From Chromera velia (Eukaryota > Sar > Chromeraceae), in NCBI GenBank assembly GCA_018398765.1, contig JAHBMJ010005861.1:1-35798 (forward strand): DNA of 35,798 nt, written 5' to 3'. The notes beneath the pieces are model-generated. The model ran no database searches and was not told the origin of the DNA. It saw only the letters and a program-made list of their open reading frames with translations. Made by a program: the position numbers and the translations under genes. Below, in pieces: positions 10,701 through 21,119 of this stretch. How positions within the stretch are numbered: position 1 is the first letter of the stretch; each line of letters starts with the position of its first letter.

Positions 10701-11703
10701 TCCATCGCTCCCTGCAAAGCAGATGGAACAGTGCCTGCTGCTCCGGTAGAGCCAGTGGACACAAACAAAACCGAAGAGACCGATCACAGAGGAGATAAAG
10801 AAGGAAATGTGTGGGAGGAGAGAGAGCCTTCTGAGCAGGGAGAGGGTTTTCTTGAGGATTTGCAGAAGCATTCAGGAGGTGATGCATACACAGGTCCATG
10901 CATCAGATACTTGAAAACAACAGAATTGCCTCAGAACGACCATGTGTCCAGAACCATCCTGCTGTCTGCAGATCGCTTTCGTATGGAGAACGAAATCCTG
11001 TACTACATGAAGGGGGACAGGGAGCAGCTTGTGGTACCTGCAGCTCTGAGGGATCGCGTGATTGCGTCCAACCATGATCACGCTTTGTTCGGGCACCTCC
11101 GCACTCGTCACACTTTGTATCGAGTGAGGGAGAGCTTCTGGTGGCCCTCCATGGCGAACGACGTGAAGGACTGGTGTGAGACCTGTAGGCCTTGCCAGAG
11201 GCGAACACCAGCAAGAGGCACCGATCCGGAGGTGACCTCCATTCCTGTTTCGGGGCCGAGGGAGCTTTATGAAATGGACATCGTAGGTCTGTTTCGAACA
11301 GCTCCAGGCGGATACAAGTACATACTCGTTGTTACCGATCACTTCACTAAGTCGGCGCACGTCTTCCCTCTCGTGGAGATGTCAGCAACGACAATTGCAC
11401 GTCTACTTTTTGACTTTGTGTTTCTGGATCACGGCTTCCCTCGTTTTCTTCTTTCAGACCGAGGCACAAACTTCTGTGCAGAGATCGTTTCCGCACTGTA
11501 TCGACTCTTAGGAGTTGAGCGGATTCAAACGACTGCCCATCATCCTCAAGGGAACGGTCTGACTGAACGATTCAACCAAACGCTCGTGAACATGTTGGCC
11601 AAGTGTGTGGAGAAGAATCCAGGGAAGTGGGCGGCAGTATGCAGACAGTATGCATGGGTATACAACACATCTGTGCACGACATCACCAGTTACACTCCCT
11701 ATG
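10701..11703 (+). pseudogene. Element A integrase, N-terminal and core domains (interrupted)
   Basis: The HHCC zinc-binding domain is intact: DHALFGHLRTRHTLYRVRES with FWWPSM, then CETCRPCQRR. The DDE core is also complete: YEMDIVGLF (Asp), FLLSDRGTNF (Asp), HHPQGNGLTERFNQTL (Glu). The frame ends at ITSYTPY, exactly where the left LTR of element B begins. The remainder of the protein resumes at 18784 on the other side of B. Confidence 0.9.
11699..11703 (+). repeat. Target site duplication left of element B
   Basis: CTATG here and CTACG at 18784-18788 flank element B. The five-base size fits Ty3/gypsy integration. The single mismatch is a transition. Confidence 0.85.
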
Positions 11704-11980
11704 TGAAACGTAATCATAGCTAGCACGAGGCTCAGATAACAGATTAGAAGGTCTGTTCCTAGAAGTGTTCCCTAGAAGTCCTACTTCAAAGTCCAGTTCT
11801 CCTGATAGTCAATCTGAATGCCATGAACACATGCTATCCTGAAGCTATATCGATTGGAGTGGCTAGAGGCGCGTGCGCTTCCGCTCGGTCCCGCAAGGCA
11901 GGCTCATGCGTTCTCTCAACGCCACCGACTGGCCCACACCAACGCTTAGAGGCGGCGCGGCTACAAGCATTCACGTCACA
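11704..11980 (-). repeat. 3' LTR of element B
   Basis: On the plus strand it starts TGAAACGTAATC and ends ACGTCACA; on the minus strand it runs TGTGACG...GTTTCA. It pairs with 18507-18783 without length change. Differences are mostly transitions. Confidence 0.92.
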
Positions 11981-13135
11981 CATGCCCGTCCTCCCAAGGC
12001 GTGTGTCCACACACGATCTTAGATCTCGTACTCAATTTCAATCGCTTCATTTCTCCTTGATGCTCTTTCCTTTCTCCCTTGCATCAGATTCGAATCACGC
12101 AAGAAGTCAGTATACAACGACCGACACAGGTTGTCGGACACTGCCACAAGCGTGTGCGTGGAGTGCCAACCGTTCATCTTGAACATCGCTGCCTCAAGCA
12201 AACGAGAACGGGATGACGGCGCGTGCAAGCGATCAGTCACCACAAGAAGCTTCATGAATCTGTCCCTGCATATGAGCTTATGTAGAGATCGCCCCAGAGC
12301 CAGTCATACACTTTCACTCATCATCTATCCACTCACTCTGCAAATAATGAATGACGACACCACAGGCACTCAAGAGGCGGTGTCTGTGCAGTGGAGCTCT
12401 CCTCCCGCAAAGTGGTTCTGGTTCGGTATGCGCCAGGAAGAAAATACCAGAAACACTTTCACAGTCGGAAAAGACAAAGAGATCCTGCGAATGCACATGT
12501 CAACTCGCTTCAGAGAGGAGGTACACAAGAATACATAGAGAGAGATCAAATGTGCATGAGAAGATAAGAATCAAGACACAGAGAAAAGAATCTGTATCGA
12601 GATGCATTAAAAAAGGATAAAGACAGATAGAAAAACATGAGAGGAAGTGTCCTCGAGTCATATTCCATTTAACGTCAGTATGTCAGTGCACCAATCAGTG
12701 TGTCAGTGGGTCAATCAGTGTACACCTCTCCCTCCTCACGGAAGAAGTGCGTTAGCAACTTCTCAAGCTGTTGTCTATATTTCCTTTTTCTTTTTTCTCT
12801 TTCCACCTTTCCCTTGTTTTTATTCCTTCTTATTCCACCTTTCGTTTGCTAAGCCTTTCATTTCTTTTTCTTTTTCCTTTCATTCTCTTTTTTTCATTCA
12901 TTCATTCAATCATTTTTTCATTCACTCTTTCCTTCTTTTCTTTCTTTCCTTCTTTCTTTCTTTTTTTCTTTTTTTCTTTCTTTTTCTAAGCAGCAAGGCG
13001 CAAGAAAGTCAAGGAAAAGGGTGAGGAAGGATGAATTGACGAGAGCAAAGCAGATGACAAGAGCAACACAAAGAAAAAGAGACAAACATGAATGTTCCCA
13101 TGACACCCTTATTTCTTTCCCCATCTCCTTCTTCG
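11981..13135 (-). other. Element B 3' non-coding region with long purine tract
   Basis: Lies between the chromodomain stop and B's 3' LTR. 12776-12986 is a pyrimidine tract on the plus strand, which is purine-rich (AAAGAAA type) in B's sense. A short direct repetition of CAGTGTGTCAGTG-like sequence lies at about 12675-12722. No extra open frame of B could be supported, and a clean polypurine tract abutting the LTR is not obvious. Confidence 0.6.
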
Positions 13136-14490
13136 TCATCGAAGTCTATGGAGCTCCCTGAAGGCCTTAATCGCGTCTTTCACGTTCTTGAGGTTTTCAG
13201 GCGGCTCCCAAGTTGCTTCAGTCTCCGAGTATCCCTTCCAAACCACACGATATTCCAGCATCCTCCCTTTCCCTCGCATGTCAACGACCCTATCGACCTC
13301 CCACTCCGCCTCCTCGAATCTTGGCAAGAGAACATGGGGTGGAGGGTCTTCGGGGGAGACAGGGTACGCCTTCATGTAAGAGACGTGGACAACTGGATAC
13401 TTCCTGACTCCAGCGGGGAACATGAGTTCATAACTCACCTCCCCCACCTTCTTGTCAATCTCGAACGGCCTATACCAAATATAACTCAGCTTGGCTTTCC
13501 GTTCGGAAGGAAGACGCTCACTCTCGAAAAATTTTTGGTGCACTAGCGCCCAATCTCCTGGAACGAAAGTCGTTTCCCTTCTCTTCTGGTCGGCCTTCCT
13601 CTTTGCCTCTTCATTCGCTCTCTCAAGTCGCTCCTTCACCTCTTCAAGGAGGGCCTGACGACACAGATGAAAGTCTTCCGCTGCCGTCGCTGTACGTCTT
13701 GCAACCAGTAGAGACGGGAAAGTCCTTACCTCAAAGCCGTAAAGAACTGCATGCGGTGTTGCCTTCAAACCCGAGTGCGTACTTGAGATGCACGCAAACT
13801 CAAGCGATGGCAAAAGCTTGGGCCATTCGGATTGATGATCTCCACAAAAACATCGCAACATTGTTTCCAGCGTTCGGTTGTAAATCTCGCTCTGCTCATC
13901 CATCTGAGGATGCCCGGATGATGACATCATCAGGCGGGTCTCTGCCAGTTTATGCAGTCCTTTCCAGAACTCCGCCATCCACCTTGGGTCTCGATCTAAC
14001 ACAATCTCTAATGGGAGACCGTAGGAGCAGACAATGTGATCATAAAAGAGGCGTGCTGCTCCTTCTGCAGTGATCGTCGTCGCACACTGAATCCAGTGCG
14101 GTCTCTTGGACAAACGATCAATCACAGTCAGAACTGAGTCCACCCACTCACCTTGAAAGTGTATACGTGGGGGAGCACAGACAAAATCCATCGAGACCGA
14201 ATCGTAAGGCCGAGCAGGAACAGGCAGAGGTTGCAAAAGTCCGAAGGGCTTCTGATTCGCCTGCTTGTTCCGGAGGCACGCGTCGCAGTGAGGAACATAG
14301 GCGGCGACTGAAGAGAACATATTCGGCCAGTAAAAGTCTTCAATCAGTCGCAGATAGGTTTTTTTAATCGCCAAATATCCCGCACCTGGGACGTCGTGGC
14401 ACTTAAAGATCAGATTTCTCTGCAATTTCTTCATAAGGATGGCTAACTTGTTCTTGTAGTAGAGAAGTCCGCTCTTGTCTCCATATGTGA
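13136..14490 (-). pseudogene. Element B integrase with C-terminal chromodomain
   Basis: Open for 432 codons from 14434, and the homologous frame extends upstream to about 14490 (GLLYYKNKLAIL). The N-terminal zinc domain has CHD and HCDACLRNK, but the second His position reads GAGYLA where GH is expected. The DDE residues are present: VSMDFV, VLDRDPRW, QSEIYNRTLE. A GPY-like region with KLSYIWYRPFEI and VVHVSYMKAY follows. The last ~55 residues (about 13312-13139) are a chromodomain, EWEVDRVVD...YRVVWKGY...TWEPPENL, which has aromatic residues at the positions that form the methyl-lysine cage in HP1-type domains. In related elements this domain steers integration to marked chromatin. Unlike the rest of B, this segment has no internal stop. 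Confidence 0.92.
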
Positions 14491-16103
14491 CAGTTGAAAG
14501 CGCAAGAAAGGCAGCGGCTCCTCTCGTTTCTGTCCCTCAGCACTTGGAGACAGAAAGAACAGGGCATCTTGAAAGAATTTGTCTTCTCGGTAGCCATCTC
14601 TGACTTTCTGGAGAAACTCTTCATCTGGAAGGAGGCTGCTACTCGTCTGCAAACAAATTTCATAACCCATCACTGTGTATACTTTCTCTGAAGGGGGGCG
14701 CCGGGACAAAGCGTCGGCGAGTATGTTCTTTGCACCTGGGAGGTACTTCAGTTTCATCCCCAGCTCCTGTAAGAAAGACATCCATCTCCTCACACGTCCT
14801 CGAGCCTCTGCGTAAGATGCTGTCAAGTCGAGTGTCTTGAGGCTCTCATGGTCCGTCCATACTGTTGTCGTCTCACTGACGTACGGGTGCCAGTGTTTGA
14901 GGAGAAAGATGGTAGCAAGCAACTCCTTCTCTCTGATGGGATAGTTCCTCTCCTCCTTCGTCAGCGTTCTCGATACGAAGGCCACCGGACGGAGCCAACT
15001 AACACACAGGTCCTGCTGCATCAATGCACCTCCGAGTGCATTTCTCTGCTCAGACACGTCCCCAAAGATCTCGAATGGGCGTTCAGAATCGGGGATGTAC
15101 AGGGAGGTGATGTTGATAATCGCCTCTTTTAGTGAGCAGAAGGCTGTCTTCATCTCCTCCGTCCACGTGAACTTCATTCCCTTCTTCAACGCCTTCGTCA
15201 GGGGCTGCGCGATCAATGCAAAACCTCTCACAAACTTTCGAACCCAATTGGCTGCCCCAAGAAAGATTTGCAGCTCGTGTAGGTCCTTTAGATCCGGCCA
15301 GTCTCGGATCAGCTCGAGTTTCAGGCGTTTGGGCATGATGCCCTTCGTGTTGATGACAAACCCCAGGAAGTGGGTGCTGTTGGTGAAGAACTCGCACTTT
15401 TTGATCTTGACGTAGAGATTGTTTGCTCTCAAGAGATCCAGTACCCACTTGACATCCTTCACATGCTGTGCCAGTGTCCGGCTGTACACAAGAATGTCAT
15501 CAATGAAGACGATGATACACCAGCCTAGTGCAGGTCGCATCGCAAGCGTAATCAGTTGCATGCTTGCGGGCGGTGCATTCGAGACCCCGAATGGCATCAC
15601 CAATCACTCAACGTTCCCCACCTAGTGACGAAAGCCGTCTTGTAGCTGTCTCCCATCGCAATGCAGAGCTGGTGGAAAAACTGACGCAAATCCAGCTTTG
15701 TAAACCATCTCTTTCCAAAGAGGGTCTCCATCAGCTCCTCTACACGCGGAAGTGGGAATGTGTCCTTCACCGTTACCTTGTTAAGAGACCTGTAGTCGAT
15801 CACCATGCGGAAAGTGCCATCCTTCTTCTTCACAAAGAATGCCGGCGCACCAAAGAGGGACGTCAACAGACGAATGAACCCTCTGTCCACATAGTCCTTC
15901 AACTGCTTCTTCATCTCTTCCAACTCTGCATAGGAGAGGCGATACGGAGGCTTCGCAGGAGGCTGAACCCCTAGCTCCAGTTCGATCTTGAAGTCTAGGT
16001 CTCCCCTCCTGGGTGGGAGCTTCGGAATCTCATCCGGAAACAACTCCTTGTTCTCCTTCAAGATCTCCCTTGCTGCAGGGTACAGGGAGGGAGATGCCAT
16101 CAC
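14443..16103 (-). pseudogene. Element B reverse transcriptase and RNase H (frameshifted)
   Basis: Two overlapping frames together cover one RT. The first (16103-15597) has ELFPDEIPKLPPRRGDLDFK, FFVKKKDGTFRMVIDYRSLN, TFPLPRVEEL and FTKLDLRQFFHQL. The second (15603-14443) starts VMPFGVSNAP and has VFIDDILVYSR (FIDD instead of YxDD, as in many gypsy RTs), LGFVINTKGI and LGAANWVRKFV. RNase H shows FEIFGDVSEQRNALGGALMQ, YPIREKELLA, WTDHESLKTL and LADALSRRPP. The switch near 15600 is a one-base loss next to a TGA where the family has an aromatic or Trp codon. Another shift near 14480 moves into the integrase frame. Confidence 0.9.
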
Positions 16104-17100
16104 TTTCTCATATTCACAAAAGGGGGGCTTCCTTTCCTGTATCCCCTCCCCTCCTTAGTTCTCGGGTCGACTTCAACTTCTCCCACCTCTCTCCTTTCTC
16201 TCTCAACCTCCGTTTCTTCCTCCTCTCTCTCAATTCTTTCCAATCTGCAGAGAAAGAAAGGTGCTTCTTTTTTCACTTCTCTCGTGGCCTCTCTGACAGT
16301 CATGGGTCCATCTATCCGAGAACTCTTCTTCTCAGGAGTGGTATCCCCTCGAAGGAGGATCCTCTTTCCTTCGAAGTCGAACCACAATTTCTTCATTTTC
16401 AGACAAAAAACGGGATCACGGTTTTCACACTACCGCATCCCAAGAAACAAATCATATTTCTTGAGATTGGTGAGAGTGAAGCTGACCTGATCCTTGTATT
16501 CGTCAATCTTCAGTCGACACCCATCCGCGGGGACGTACTCGGACACCTGGTGAGACAGGTCCCCTGCAAATGCTCCCTCGCAATCAGTCGGCCTCCCAAA
16601 CCTACGGACAAGAAGGCCATGCAAATGAGCAAAGGAAGCAAACATGTAATTCTCATCTGCTCTCGGGTCAAACAGGATCGTGACAGGTGTGTCGTTCACC
16701 GTCCCGCGAAGGCACATCAAAATGGGTCGACGTCTGCCATCACCCGGGCGTCGGGATGGACGCTGTCCGCGCCTGCCTGCCGGTCCTTTCTGTGCTGCCG
16801 TGCTGTCCATGGTTCTTGTCTGCTGTAGAAGAATAGAGGAAAAAGAGGTTAGTGCAGCGTATTCATTCTCGAAAGGAACGGAGGCAACTAGGTCGACTGA
16901 CCGGGGAAGCTGAGTACCTGGCGGCTTTTGAGGGCTGTCACTTTCCCTCAGAGCCTCTCTCTGAAGGGGTGCTGCGGTTAACCTCAAGTAGTCGGTCTCA
17001 TACGCTTCCCCGTCTCTGGACTCCGGCAAGCGTTGGGGGAATGAGTGCATACGGTTGCAGTGGAGAACGTTGGGTCCTCTCCCATGGGTAACCTATGCAT
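16100..17100 (-). pseudogene. Element B protease and linker
   Basis: In the gag frame. GTVNDTPVTILFDPRADENYM is the protease active-site region: the usual Asp-Ser-Gly-Ala reads Asp-Pro-Arg-Ala, so catalysis would be lost. KYDLFLGMR matches the ILGMDW motif and is followed by TAG at 16428-16430. The same frame then continues through LWFDFEGKRILLRGD, typical between protease and RT, to a TGA near 16098. A one-base shift next to the homopolymer at 16119-16125 separates this from the RT frame. The middle is highly charged (EREEEETEVERERREV). Confidence 0.8.
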
Positions 17101-17335
17101 CGTCCTTTCTCTCCCCTGTTGCCCTCACTGGGCTCTCGCCATGTCTTCGAGCATCCTCTCTCAAATCTGCATCCCTCTCTCTCTCCTCATCCTCGTCTCC
17201 CAAATACTCATCCTCATACTCGTCCTCTTCAGCTTCGAGACGGGCGGGACGCACACCTGGCCGTCTCTACGGAGGCCGCTGCCCTGAATTTTGGCTCTGA
17301 CCGTAGGGAGGCTGGCGTCGCCCCTGCCCGTTCTG

Positions 17336-18394
17336 TCATTGATCGTACCTCCCCCACGGCCTGCGAGGAGGGTACTGCTGCTGCTGCTGACTCCTTTGGT
17401 TACCCCGGGGCGGAGGGATCCCATACTGTTGGTTCTGAATCATTTGCCTCTCTCCACCCCTTCTCCAATCATTCCTCCTGCCGCCACTGGGCTCAGCCTG
17501 GCTGCTGCGGGGGCCTGGGCAGTCGGACTGAATGTGCCCCCTCTCTTTGCACAAGTAACAACGGTCTTCTCTTCTCAGCTGCTGCTTTTTGGCTCGAGAG
17601 AGAGCACTCAGGTCCATGGGGACTGGTTCTCCGTTCTTCTTTTGCCCCCCATTTGACTGCCCATGGTTCCAATGGTTTCCTCTGTTCCCCCCTGCAACTC
17701 TCTTCTCTGCTTTCAGTGCTTCTGTGATCAGTTTTGGCAATGTGTCTGGCTTGGGGTGAACCCGTCCGATCTCATCGGACACCGCTTTGGGGAGCCCTGC
17801 CTTGTAGTCGTACATCAAGTCCGTCTGAGTCACATCCGTCAACCGGCACGCGATCCCCCTGAACTTATTCATGTAATCCCATACCCCCTTCTTCGCACAG
17901 ATCTGTCTAATCTCAGATCGGAGGGTTTCCTGGACGTTGAGGTCTGGGAAGCTGCGGTACAAAGCCTCCTTCAGTCTTTTCAACGACGTGATGGGGATTC
18001 CTTCTGCCCTGGCCTCCTCTGCCAGCTTCACCTGGAGGGTCGGCGAGAGATAGGTCACTGCGATGAGGGCCTGCTCCTCTGGAGGGGTCTTTGTAATGTG
18101 GTACAGGTTCTACCACAAGGCAATCCAAGTGTCCACATCCTCGGCCTTCTCCGAAAAGATTTTGGGCTTCTTAGGCTTCATACTGGGAGGCGGAGAGGGA
18201 CGCGAAACATCGCCAGAATGGCTCTGGAAGGGAGACTGAGCAAGAGAACTCTAATGTCCTAACTGAGCTTTCAACTCAGCAATTTCCTGCTGTTGGTGTT
18301 CCGTAATCACTGACAGCTGCTGCACTCGGTTCAAAAGCTGTTCAAACCGTTCTTGGAGTGCAGCCTGGGCCTGGGGGTTTCCTACCAGGTCCAT
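17336..18394 (-). pseudogene. Element B gag (capsid and nucleocapsid)
   Basis: ATG at 18394 opens MDLVGNPQAQAALQERFEQL, a probable coiled coil through residue 47. In-frame TAG codons fall at 18253-18251 and 18112-18110. Between and beyond these the capsid-like Ty3 gag region reads KPKIFSEKAEDVDTWI and LRSEIRQICAKKGVWDYMNK. The nucleocapsid has a canonical zinc knuckle CYLCKERGHIQSDC (17560-17519, C-x2-C-x4-H-x4-C), followed by a Gly/Arg/Gln-rich tail. Beyond 17336 the same frame runs on into the protease region past further TGA/TAG codons, so gag and protease were originally one frame. Confidence 0.87.
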
Positions 18395-18506
18395 CTCTCA
18401 CAATCTCTCAACCTCAGTCTGTCAACATGTTGAAACACTTCAATCTGCGCTTCTGACTCCACTCAGAAGCTTCTCGGCCCTTGCCGAACGAGTCCCTGCT
18501 AGCATA

Positions 18507-18783
18507 TGAAACATAATCATAGCTAGCACGAGGCTCAGATAACAGATTCGAAGGTCTGTTCCTAGAAGCGTTCCCTAGAAGTCCTACTTCAAAGTCCAGT
18601 TCTCCTGATGGTCAATCTGAATGCCGTGAATACATGCCATCCTGAAGCTATATCGATTGGAGTGGTTACAGGCGCGCGCGCTTCTGCTCGGTCCCGCAAG
18701 GCAGACTCATGCGTTCTCTCAACGCCACCGACCGGCCCACGCCAACGCTTAGAGGCGGCGCGGCTACGAGCATTTACGTCACA
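18507..18783 (-). repeat. 5' LTR of element B
   Basis: Partner of 11704-11980, 277 bp, followed by CTACG (18784-18788), the right copy of the target duplication. The bases just inside the LTR on the minus strand (TATGCTAGCAGGGACTCG) do not start with TGG, so the primer binding site is not identified. Confidence 0.92.
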
Positions 18784-19169
18784 CTACGAACTTGTGTTTG
18801 GTGTGACACTGCCTCACCCTCTTCTCCCTGCAGATGTGTTTGCAGATTTGCCGGCAAACGATGTTTCCAACTGGCTTGAATTCTTTAAGAAGGAGATGGA
18901 GGAGACATAGGAGAAAATCGGACAGAGTATCCAGAAGAGTCAGCAACGGACGGAAATTTTTAAAGAGGAAACCACCGGTGAGGAAGTTTGCTTTCTCAGT
19001 GGGTGAGTTGGTTTTCATGAGGATTGAAAGGTTGAAGAGAAATAAACTCCAGGCGGCATGGAGGGGACCATTTATTGTTGTGGGGCAAGTGTCGGAGCAT
19101 CCCATGCATTATGTGGTTCGACCGCAGGAGGGAGGAAAGAGAGAGGTGATTCATCTTTCTCGTTTGTGA
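18784..19169 (+). pseudogene. Element A integrase C-terminal part (GPY/F-like), after the B insertion
   Basis: Resumes YELVFGVTLPHPLLPADVF, the continuation of the frame cut at 11703. It stops at a TAG (18908-18910). A second frame carries RKFAFSVGELVFMRIERL, AAWRGPFIVV and VIHLSRL, the GPY/F-type module found at integrase C-termini of Ty3/gypsy elements. The frame change is damage, either an indel or a substitution between the two. Confidence 0.85.
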
Positions 19170-19510
19170 AGGTTCCGAATCAGACAGACTCAAGGTTAAG
19201 GGAGGCAGAGAAACAGTCGTAGCCTTGCAGCAGATGCAGAAGAAGCGACAGAGAGAAAAGATTCTCAGCCGTCTGCTGACAATGTAGAAGGCGAGAGAGA
19301 GGCAGAGGCTCCACAGCAGCCCTCTGCAACAGAAAACGATAGAAAACGGAAAAGGTCTTGTAGAAGGACTGAGTAAGATTTCGAGTTAGTCGAGTGAAGA
19401 TGCGGACTCAGACTCGGACAGGGCAGCAAACAAAATTCTTACCGAGCTGGGGGAAGTTTCGGACAAAGAGTTTCAACGTGATAGCCCTCCAAGAAGGGAT
19501 GAGTTTCTGC

Positions 19511-20229
19511 ATAGGGGTGTAAGAACAAAGGGGGGGGGTGCGTTTGAGCTCTTAGGACTCCAGATCCGACGGGGTCCCCCCTGTTCGAGCTCTAGGGAGA
19601 TCAGACCCCTGTGAACGGGGACCCCCCCGTTTGGAGAGCTTTAGATGAGAAAAAGTGCTAGGTCGTGAAGATAACCTAGATGATGACCTTCATGAAGCCT
19701 AAACTATTCTCAACTCTAACTCAAAACATACTTAAACTTCTAAAATTCTAGCTAAAATCTTCTTGTAACATTTTGTAACTTGAATAAAATCTAGAATAAA
19801 ATTAACTTCTTTATGTTTGGGCCAGGCCTGCTTGTCATGATGGCATTGTCTGCACTTCGCTTCGGAGGGAATCTCGAAAAAGATATTTTGAAGTACGAAT
19901 CTTTACAGCATTTTGAAAGAACTTTAGAGGGAAAGACAATGAAAAAATTAATGGTCGGTAACGGATCAGCGATCTCAATGGGGTTTGGGCTTGAGCAGCA
20001 AAATCAGCAGCAGTGAGCGGTGTGAGGGCATGACAGTCAGCAGCAGTGTAAGGCAAGAGAAAACAGAACAACCATACAAAAAAGCGACTGTTCACAGAAG
20101 GCGGGGCATGGCGAGGCAGGTGAATCATTCAGTGACAGACTCGAAAAATTAATTTTGATCGTGCGCACGAACTCCGCGTACNCCGATGGGGTCCCCCCCC
20201 CCCGTCTAAAAGAGATTTTACACCCCTAT
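19511..20229. mobile_element. hAT-like non-autonomous DNA transposon inserted in element A
   Basis: The left end ATAGGGGTGTAA (19511-19522) is the exact reverse complement of the right end TTACACCCCTAT (20218-20229). Outside it, GTTTCTGC occurs immediately on both sides (19503-19510 and 20230-20237), a perfect 8-bp target duplication as made by hAT-type transposases. Subterminal G/C runs with GGGGTCCCC-type motifs occur near both ends. No transposase frame is present. One base is undetermined (N at 20182). Superfamily assignment rests on duplication length and TIR style only. Confidence 0.82.
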
Positions 20230-20566
20230 GTTTCTGCCTGCTGTGTCCCAGCGCTCCGGCACATGTAAGCAATGCGTCAGTCGCCGGGTGGTTCCAGTTC
20301 GTATTCAGACATCAAGAGAAACAGAGGGGGAGACCGAGTACTGAGTCTCCTACAACGACGGTTCCTTTGCCTAATTGGCAGCAAAGGACACAGTGGCTCC
20401 AAAACTAGTGGCCGATTTCGAAAAAGACAAACGCAGGACGCTGCGTAGGAAGGAAACGGAAGATAAGAAAGAAAGGGAAGAAACAGAAGGAGTGAAAGTT
20501 AGATTTTGAGAAAAGCATTTCGCAACAGTACCGGACCTTCGAGTTGACCCGGGACATATTAGTTTT

Positions 20567-20576
20567 AAAGGGGGGA
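20567..20576 (+). other. Polypurine tract of element A
   Basis: AAAGGGGGGA lies two bases upstream of the 3' LTR, the expected place for plus-strand DNA priming. Confidence 0.8.
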
Positions 20577-20578
20577 TA

Positions 20579-20939
20579 TCTTACGGCAAGCTCCACCGAA
20601 GTTAATTCACCGTGCGCACAAATCGAACTAGTAGGTGAAGGGGCAGCGCCGGGCAATCAGTAGAGCCGGTGCTTAAGAAAGCGCGGGCATAAGGGTCCGA
20701 CATCAGGCCGTCTGCTACTGCGTCACCCATGCCCTGAGGTTTCATGGAAAAAGAATTAATTCGGAAATACAGAAGCATGCATGCAAGTCAATGCATGGAA
20801 AGAATAAGATTGATTAAGATTGAAACAGAACAATACAAAAGGAACAAGGAGGTCTGATGGACAGATTCTTCCACGTACGTTAAGCTCGATAAGTCAAATT
20901 GTATGTTAAGTCCTCACTTTAGTTCCTAAGAGCGTAACA
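20579..20939 (+). repeat. 3' LTR of element A
   Basis: 361 bp, collinear with 7299-7659. The first two bases are TC rather than TG. It ends GCGTAACA followed by GCATG (20940-20944), the right target duplication copy. Confidence 0.92.
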
Positions 20940-20944
20940 GCATG

Positions 20945-21117
20945 CATGAGGGCCATGCCCATTGCTAGGCCAGGGGGGGTAGTAGGCCCATTACCCTAAA
21001 ACAGCTTACAGTGTTTTTTTTTTAAATCTTGTGGCATAGAATATAATTCAAATTTTTGGTTTATCCACCGATCAATGACCCATCGCCCGACCTTGTGGAG
21101 GCACCATGTAAAAACTG
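20945..21117. other. Unassigned spacer between element A and the TA-flanked element
   Basis: Contains GGGCCATGCCCATTG and a T9 run; no open frame or repeat structure that I can support. It is part of the pre-insertion host sequence that continues at 22059 after the TA-flanked element. Confidence 0.4.
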
Positions 21118-21119
21118 TA

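Larger units (their letters stand above)
11704..18783 (-). mobile_element. Ty3/gypsy chromovirus B, nested in element A's integrase
   Basis: Equal 277-bp LTRs (11704-11980 and 18507-18783) enclose minus-strand gag, protease, RT, RNase H, integrase and a C-terminal chromodomain, in that order from right to left. Chromodomain at the integrase end is the hallmark of chromoviruses. The insertion separates TPY from ELVFG in element A's integrase, with target duplication CTATG/CTACG. The frame has several nonsense codons and at least three frameshifts, so B is inactive. The LTRs differ at about 16 sites by eye (about 6%), nearly the same as those of A, so B entered A not long after A itself integrated. 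Confidence 0.94.
19170..20578 (+). pseudogene. Element A 3' internal region, degenerate acidic/basic tail
   Basis: Between the integrase module and the right LTR. The frames are broken but look like former coding sequence: charged patches NKILTELGEVSDKEFQRD (before the hAT-like insertion), QRSGTCKQCVSRRVVPVRIQ (after it), and KETEDKKEREETEGVKVRF near 20450-20510, reaching nearly to the polypurine tract. I do not recognise a domain. The insertion at 19511-20229 interrupts it. Confidence 0.5.
7299..20939 (+). mobile_element. Ty3/gypsy LTR retrotransposon A (degenerate, carries two later insertions)
   Basis: Two 361-bp LTRs (7299-7659 and 20579-20939) flank internal sequence reading plus-strand gag remnant, protease, reverse transcriptase, RNase H, integrase. 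That order, with integrase last, defines Ty3/gypsy. Five-base flanks GTATG (7294-7298) and GCATG (20940-20944) form a target duplication with one mismatch. A primer-binding-site-like TGGTAGC follows the left LTR, and a polypurine tract precedes the right one. The total is 13.6 kb, but removing element B (11704-18783), the hAT-like insertion (19511-20229) and their duplications leaves about 5.8 kb, a normal length. Several in-frame stops, a shortened gag and the split integrase make it inactive. By eye, the LTRs differ at about 22 sites (about 6%). Confidence 0.93.

Noticed and set aside
10113-10871. 252-codon minus-strand frame
   Set aside because: Antisense to element A RT/RNase H/integrase.
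16013-16828. 271-codon plus-strand frame
   Set aside because: Antisense to element B protease/RT, no recognisable domain.
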